The notes beneath the pieces are model-generated. The model saw only the letters and a list, made by a program, of their open reading frames with translations, was not told where the DNA came from and made no database searches. Below, piece after piece: positions 31,788-34,794 of a stretch of DNA of 34,794 nucleotides. The first letter of the stretch is position 1. The number at the start of each line of letters is the position of its first letter. Source of the stretch: an uncultured Clostridia bacterium (lineage in GTDB: Bacteria > Bacillota > Clostridia > TANB77 > CAG-465); NCBI GenBank assembly GCA_944388565.1, contig CALXJG010000007.1:1-34794 (forward strand), written 5' to 3'. Both the position numbers and the translations under genes were made by a program.

Positions 31788-32474
31788 ATGATTAGAATAA
31801 ATAAATATATTGCAAAATCAGGAATATGCTCAAGAAGAAAAGCTGATGAACTTATTTTAAATGCAAGTGTTAGTGTTAACGGAAAAATTGTTACTGATCT
31901 TGGAATTCAAATTGATGAAAAAAAGGATATAGTAAAAGTAAATGGTAAAGAAATAATTCTAGAGGAGAAAAAAGTATATATAATGCTTAATAAACCTAAG
32001 GGATATGTTACTACAAATAATGAACAATTTGGTAGGAAGTGCACAACTCAACTTATACATGAAGATGTAAGAGTATATCCAATAGGAAGGCTTGATATGT
32101 ATACAGAAGGCTTGTTATTATTTACAAATGATGGTGAATTTGCAAATAGTTTAACACATCCTAAAAATAAAGTTGAAAAGACATATATTGTAAAGGTCAA
32201 TCATAATGTTGATCAGAATAAGCTAAATATTCTAAGAAACGGTGTAGACATTGGAGGCTATATAACTGCCCCTGCTAAAGCTGAAAGTATTGGAGAAAAA
32301 GAAATTAAAATAATTATTTCTGAAGGCAAAAATAGACAAGTAAGAAAGATGTGTGAAGCAGTAGGTTTAAAAGTTTTGAATTTAAAAAGAGTAAAGATTG
32401 GAAATTTAGAACTTGGGAATTTGCCAGTTGGAAAATATAGATATTTAACAGATAAAGAAATAAATAGCATCTAA
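31788..32474 (+). CDS. rluB: Pseudouridine synthase, RluB/RsuA family
   Basis: The 228 residues have an S4 domain (RINKYIAKSGICSRRKADEL) and the RsuA-type catalytic part: LNKPKGYVTT, GRLDMYTEGLLLFTNDG with the catalytic Asp, KTYIV, and GKNRQVRKMCEAVG. The usual Firmicute product is RluB, which modifies U2605-equivalent of 23S rRNA; RsuA or RluF cannot be excluded. It follows rluD after 52 bases, likely in the same unit, and its stop lies inside a hairpin. Confidence 0.92.
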   Translation: MIRINKYIAKSGICSRRKADELILNASVSVNGKIVTDLGIQIDEKKDIVKVNGKEIILEEKKVYIMLNKPKGYVTTNNEQFGRKCTTQLIHEDVRVYPIGRLDMYTEGLLLFTNDGEFANSLTHPKNKVEKTYIVKVNHNVDQNKLNILRNGVDIGGYITAPAKAESIGEKEIKIIISEGKNRQVRKMCEAVGLKVLNLKRVKIGNLELGNLPVGKYRYLTDKEINSI

Positions 32475-32521
32475 CTTATGTTAGATGCTATTTACTTGCA
32501 TTAAAGACAATGCAAGTTTTC
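32462..32521. terminator. Two tandem hairpins between rluB and rpsU
   Basis: First stem, 14 base pairs: 32462-32475 with 32480-32493, over the rluB stop codon. Second stem, 9 base pairs: 32494-32502 with 32509-32517, followed by TTTTCT. They end rluB and probably also act for convergent rpsU. Confidence 0.8.
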
Positions 32522-32548
32522 TATATATAAAGCTTTAAAAGCAAAATT

Positions 32549-32722
32549 TTAGTGTTTTCTTTTCCTAGCAGCTTCTGATTTTTTCTTTCTTTTAACGCTA
32601 GGCTTTTCATAATGTTCTCTTTTTCTTATTTCTGCAAGAACTCCATATTTTGCACATTGCTTTTTAAATCTAGCTAATGCATTATCTAAACTTTCATTAT
32701 CTTTAATTTTAATTCCTGGCAT
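32549..32722 (-). CDS. rpsU: Ribosomal protein S21 (bS21)
   Basis: S21 binds near the anti-Shine-Dalgarno region of the 30S subunit and helps initiation. The 57-residue protein begins [20 protein letters not shown], contains the family signature [20 protein letters not shown] and ends in the basic [16 protein letters not shown]. The ribosome binding site GGAGGG is just before the ATG. The leader includes an inverted repeat GAAAT/ATTTC near the 5' end. Confidence 0.96.
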   Translation of the reverse strand: MPGIKIKDNESLDNALARFKKQCAKYGVLAEIRKREHYEKPSVKRKKKSEAARKRKH

Positions 32723-32795
32723 ATTGTTTCCCTCCCCTCAGTGGGAAATACTTGATTTCATTTTAGTTGTATAAGTATTTCTAAACTACTATTAA

Positions 32796-32824
32796 ATTAT
32801 ACAATAGTTTGTTTAATAAGTCAA
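32796..32824 (-). promoter_or_regulatory. Sigma-A promoter of rpsU
   Basis: On the minus strand, TTGACT (32824-32819), 17 bases, TATAAT (32801-32796). A leader of about 70 bases follows. Confidence 0.75.
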
Positions 32825-32940
32825 GTTATGTTGCTAAAAAAGTGGAAAAAGTGGCTTAAAATACTGTTATTTTAAAATAATAATAAAAAATAAAGTTATA
32901 AAAATGTGCTTAAAAAAATAAATTATATATGTATATGTAA

Positions 32941-32969
32941 TTGACTAAACTTCTATTTTGATATATAAT
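32941..32969 (+). promoter_or_regulatory. Sigma-A promoter of the Ctp protease gene
   Basis: TTGACT (32941-32946), 17 bases, TATAAT (32964-32969), 25 bases before the TTG start. Confidence 0.65.
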
Positions 32970-32994
32970 AAATAGGATAAAAAGGAGAATTAAA

Positions 32995-34227
32995 TTGGAA
33001 AAAGAGAAAAAAATAAAAGTAGATAAAGAAAAAGTTTTAAATTATACGCTTATCGCAACTCTAACAACAATAATTTCATTTGTTATTATTTATTCATTAA
33101 TTACTGTAATAAAACCAGTAATTAATGGTGAAAATGCAGTATCTTCAACTGATAATTCTAAATATCTAGAAAGGATTGAAGAAGCATTAGTTAGAATTCA
33201 AAATAACTATATTGACATAGATGATGTAGATATGGATGAATTAATAGATGGTGCTATTAGTGGTATGGCTGATGCAGCAGGTGACCCATATACTCATTAT
33301 GTTACTGAAGAAGAATATAATGAGATGCTTACATCTGGAAATGAAAAATATGGTGGTATTGGTTTGCATTTAACATATGATATAGATAGTGATGCTATAT
33401 TGGTAGTTGGTGTTATGCCAAATACACCTGCATATAATGCAAATATAAAAGCAGGAGATATAATATCAAAAGTTGGTGATAAAGTAGTAACATTAGATAA
33501 CTATACAGAATGTGTTGATGATATGAAAGGTGAAGCTGGAGAGAGTGTTCATCTAACTATATTAAGAGGCGACGAAGTATTTGAAAAAGATATAACACGT
33601 GAGCTAATATCAGCTAATAATGTTGAATCTAATATATTAGATGGAAATATTGGATATATTAAGATTTGGGCTTTTGAAAATAGCATATACGACCAATTTA
33701 AAACAGAATATGATAAATTAATGAAAGGTAATGTTTCAGGTTTAATAATAGATATACGAAATAATCCTGGTGGATTTGTTACTGAAACAGTTAAAATTTT
33801 AGACTTGCTTTTACCAAAAGGTGATGTTTTAAAATTAGTATATAAAGATGGAAGTCAAAAAGTATATAAGTGTACAAACGACAATCAAATAGAGATACCT
33901 TTAGCAATAGTTGCTAACTCACGTAGTGCAAGTGCTTCTGAAATACTTGCAGGAGCAGTTAAAGATTCTGGTAAAGGAGTTATAATAGGTAATAAAACTT
34001 ATGGTAAAGGAATAGTACAAGAAGTACAAAAACTAAGTGTTAGAGGAGCTTTATCAATAACAGTTGCTAAATATTATACAGCAAGTGGAACTGAAATACA
34101 TAAAAATGGTATTGAACCTAATATATCTGTAGATTTACCAAGTGAAGTAGAAAATGAGACTGTTGTTCCTTTTGAAAAAGATACACAATTACAAAAAGCG
34201 ATTGAATATATCAATTCAAAGAAATAA
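32995..34227 (+). CDS. ctpB: C-terminal processing peptidase (CtpA/CtpB, S41 family)
   Basis: This is a membrane-anchored serine protease of the S41 family. The 410 residues have a membrane helix (about 17-40), a helical region, a PDZ domain (GGIGLHLTYD through VHLTILRGDE) and the protease core with IDIRNNPGG, SRSASASEILAGAVKD carrying the catalytic Ser, and TYGKGIVQ carrying the Lys. It starts at TTG, seven bases after AAGGAG. Related CtpB of B. subtilis acts in forespore-to-mother-cell signalling to sigma-K, while CtpA-like enzymes act on the wall; sequence alone does not decide. Confidence 0.92.
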   Translation: MEKEKKIKVDKEKVLNYTLIATLTTIISFVIIYSLITVIKPVINGENAVSSTDNSKYLERIEEALVRIQNNYIDIDDVDMDELIDGAISGMADAAGDPYTHYVTEEEYNEMLTSGNEKYGGIGLHLTYDIDSDAILVVGVMPNTPAYNANIKAGDIISKVGDKVVTLDNYTECVDDMKGEAGESVHLTILRGDEVFEKDITRELISANNVESNILDGNIGYIKIWAFENSIYDQFKTEYDKLMKGNVSGLIIDIRNNPGGFVTETVKILDLLLPKGDVLKLVYKDGSQKVYKCTNDNQIEIPLAIVANSRSASASEILAGAVKDSGKGVIIGNKTYGKGIVQEVQKLSVRGALSITVAKYYTASGTEIHKNGIEPNISVDLPSEVENETVVPFEKDTQLQKAIEYINSKK

Positions 34228-34318
34228 TGTAATAAAAATGTTATTAAACTAAAAAAATAGAAATACAACATGGTAAATATTTATATTTCATGCAAAACAG
34301 TTTTCATAATACTGTAAC

Positions 34319-34343
34319 AAAGCGACTTTTAGGAGTCGCTTTT
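34319..34343 (+). terminator. Terminator of the Ctp protease gene
   Basis: A 9-base-pair stem (34319-34327 with 34334-34342) with a 6-base loop; the T-run is short. Confidence 0.6.
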
Positions 34344-34346
34344 ACT

Positions 34347-34375
34347 TTGACTTTAAGGTCGAAAAGTGTTAAAAT
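34347..34375 (+). promoter_or_regulatory. Sigma-A promoter of veg
   Basis: TTGACT (34347-34352), 17 bases, TAAAAT (34370-34375), directly after the preceding hairpin. Confidence 0.6.
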
Positions 34376-34409
34376 ATAAGACATGAAAGAGCTTATTAGG
34401 GGTGGTAAT

Positions 34410-34694
34410 ATGGTTTCAAAAGATTCACTACTTAAGGTTAAGCAAGAAGTAGAAACATATATAGGACAAGAGATATTTGTCAAAGCAAATATAGGAAGAA
34501 ATAAATGTATTTGCAGAAGAGGAGTCATAGACAGTACTTATACAAATCTTTTTGTTTTTAAAGATAGTGAGACTGCTAATAAGTTATCATATAGTTATGC
34601 TGATTTAGTTACTAACAACTTACAATTAAGTTCAGTAAACGGAGAAGTATTAACTAATTATGACTTTTCTAATCCAAAGTATACAAGATTATAG
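34410..34694 (+). CDS. veg: Veg family protein
   Basis: Veg is a small Firmicute protein with an SH3-like barrel; in B. subtilis it is strongly expressed and affects biofilm formation and spore outgrowth. The 94 residues contain the family features SLLKVKQEVETYIGQ, VKANIGRNKCICRRGVI, TYTNLFVFK and LSYSYADLVTN. I chose the ATG at 34410, shortly after AGGGGTGG; an upstream in-frame ATG at 34383 precedes that site. The protein has a short extension after the usual end (VNGEVLTNYDFSNPKY). Confidence 0.9.
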   Translation: MVSKDSLLKVKQEVETYIGQEIFVKANIGRNKCICRRGVIDSTYTNLFVFKDSETANKLSYSYADLVTNNLQLSSVNGEVLTNYDFSNPKYTRL

Positions 34695-34723
34695 GCGATA
34701 ATAAGAGGTTTGACAGTATATAA

Positions 34724-34775
34724 TGTACCCAATGGAGTGGACACTAAAAAAAAGAGTGTCTTCACATTGGGTACA
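34724..34775. mobile_element. Left end of an IS element: terminal repeat folded into a hairpin
   Basis: The bases 34724-34745 begin TGTACCCAATG and pair imperfectly with 34755-34775, which end CATTGGGTACA, around an A-rich loop. The outer sequence is related to the repeat at 52-71 in inverted orientation. With a promoter facing into the next sequence, this looks like the start of an IS whose body lies beyond the window. Confidence 0.45.
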
Positions 34776-34789
34776 TTTTTGTGTATAAT
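34761..34789 (+). promoter_or_regulatory. Promoter reading into the presumed IS element
   Basis: TTCACA (34761-34766), 17 bases, TATAAT (34784-34789). The -35 box lies in the right arm of the hairpin, and transcription would leave the window. This is where a transposase promoter would be expected. Confidence 0.5.
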
Positions 34790-34794
34790 AATAT

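Noticed and set aside
34710-34724. TTGACA and TATAAT close together before the right IS end
   Set aside because: The boxes are separated by only three bases, so they cannot form one promoter.

Overview
The window is a low-G+C, densely coded stretch of a spore-forming Firmicute, most likely a member of the Clostridia. The evidence is the set of sporulation genes (spoIID, spoIIQ, spoIIID, spoIIM, spoIIAA, spoIIAB), a Gram-positive type PolC replicase, sortases with their substrates, strong AGGAGG ribosome binding sites, and sigma-A promoters that nearly all have the form TTGACN-17-TATAAT. Stop codons are TAA or TAG in every complete gene I call except one. TGG is the normal Trp codon, so nothing suggests a recoded genome.

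Layout. Positions 1-2220 are accessory DNA: what looks like the right end of an insertion sequence, then a promoter and two overlapping genes for an SMC/ABC-like ATPase and a small TOPRIM-like protein, probably a phage-defence pair. Positions 2287-5861 hold the sporulation and cell-shape cluster spoIID-spoIIQ-spoIIID-mbl/mreB. A ferritin-like gene on the minus strand (with a good sigma-K-type promoter) and polC follow, then a short hpf. Positions 11672-15531 encode a sortase and its likely substrate, a 989-residue thioester/CnaB adhesin with an LPVTG anchor. Positions 15602-22041 carry tsaC/sua5, adk, map and the infA-rpmJ-rpsM-rpsK-rpsD-rpoA-rplQ block behind a perfect consensus promoter. Next come an unknown membrane protein, tmcAL (minus strand), rnhA, spoIIM and xerD.

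Positions 26367-27821 encode a secreted Asn-rich protein ending in NPNTG and a class B sortase. Positions 27828-29000 are the strangest part: a 94-nt near-palindrome, a leader with several hairpins, and a gene of clearly higher G+C, the only one ending in TGA, encoding a membrane-anchored coiled-coil protein with a long acidic tail. Then follow spoIIAA-spoIIAB without the expected sigF, hslO, two pseudouridine synthases, rpsU (minus strand), a Ctp-family protease and veg. The right edge holds what looks like the left end of an insertion sequence, related to the repeat at the left edge.

Functional themes are engulfment and forespore/mother-cell control, transcription and translation, and sortase-built surface structures. 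The best leads for new biology are the ATPase/TOPRIM-like pair, the high-G+C acidic coiled-coil gene with its structured leader, the NPNTG protein without a membrane tail next to sortase B, and the spoIIA operon lacking sigF. I saw no rRNA, tRNA or CRISPR array.
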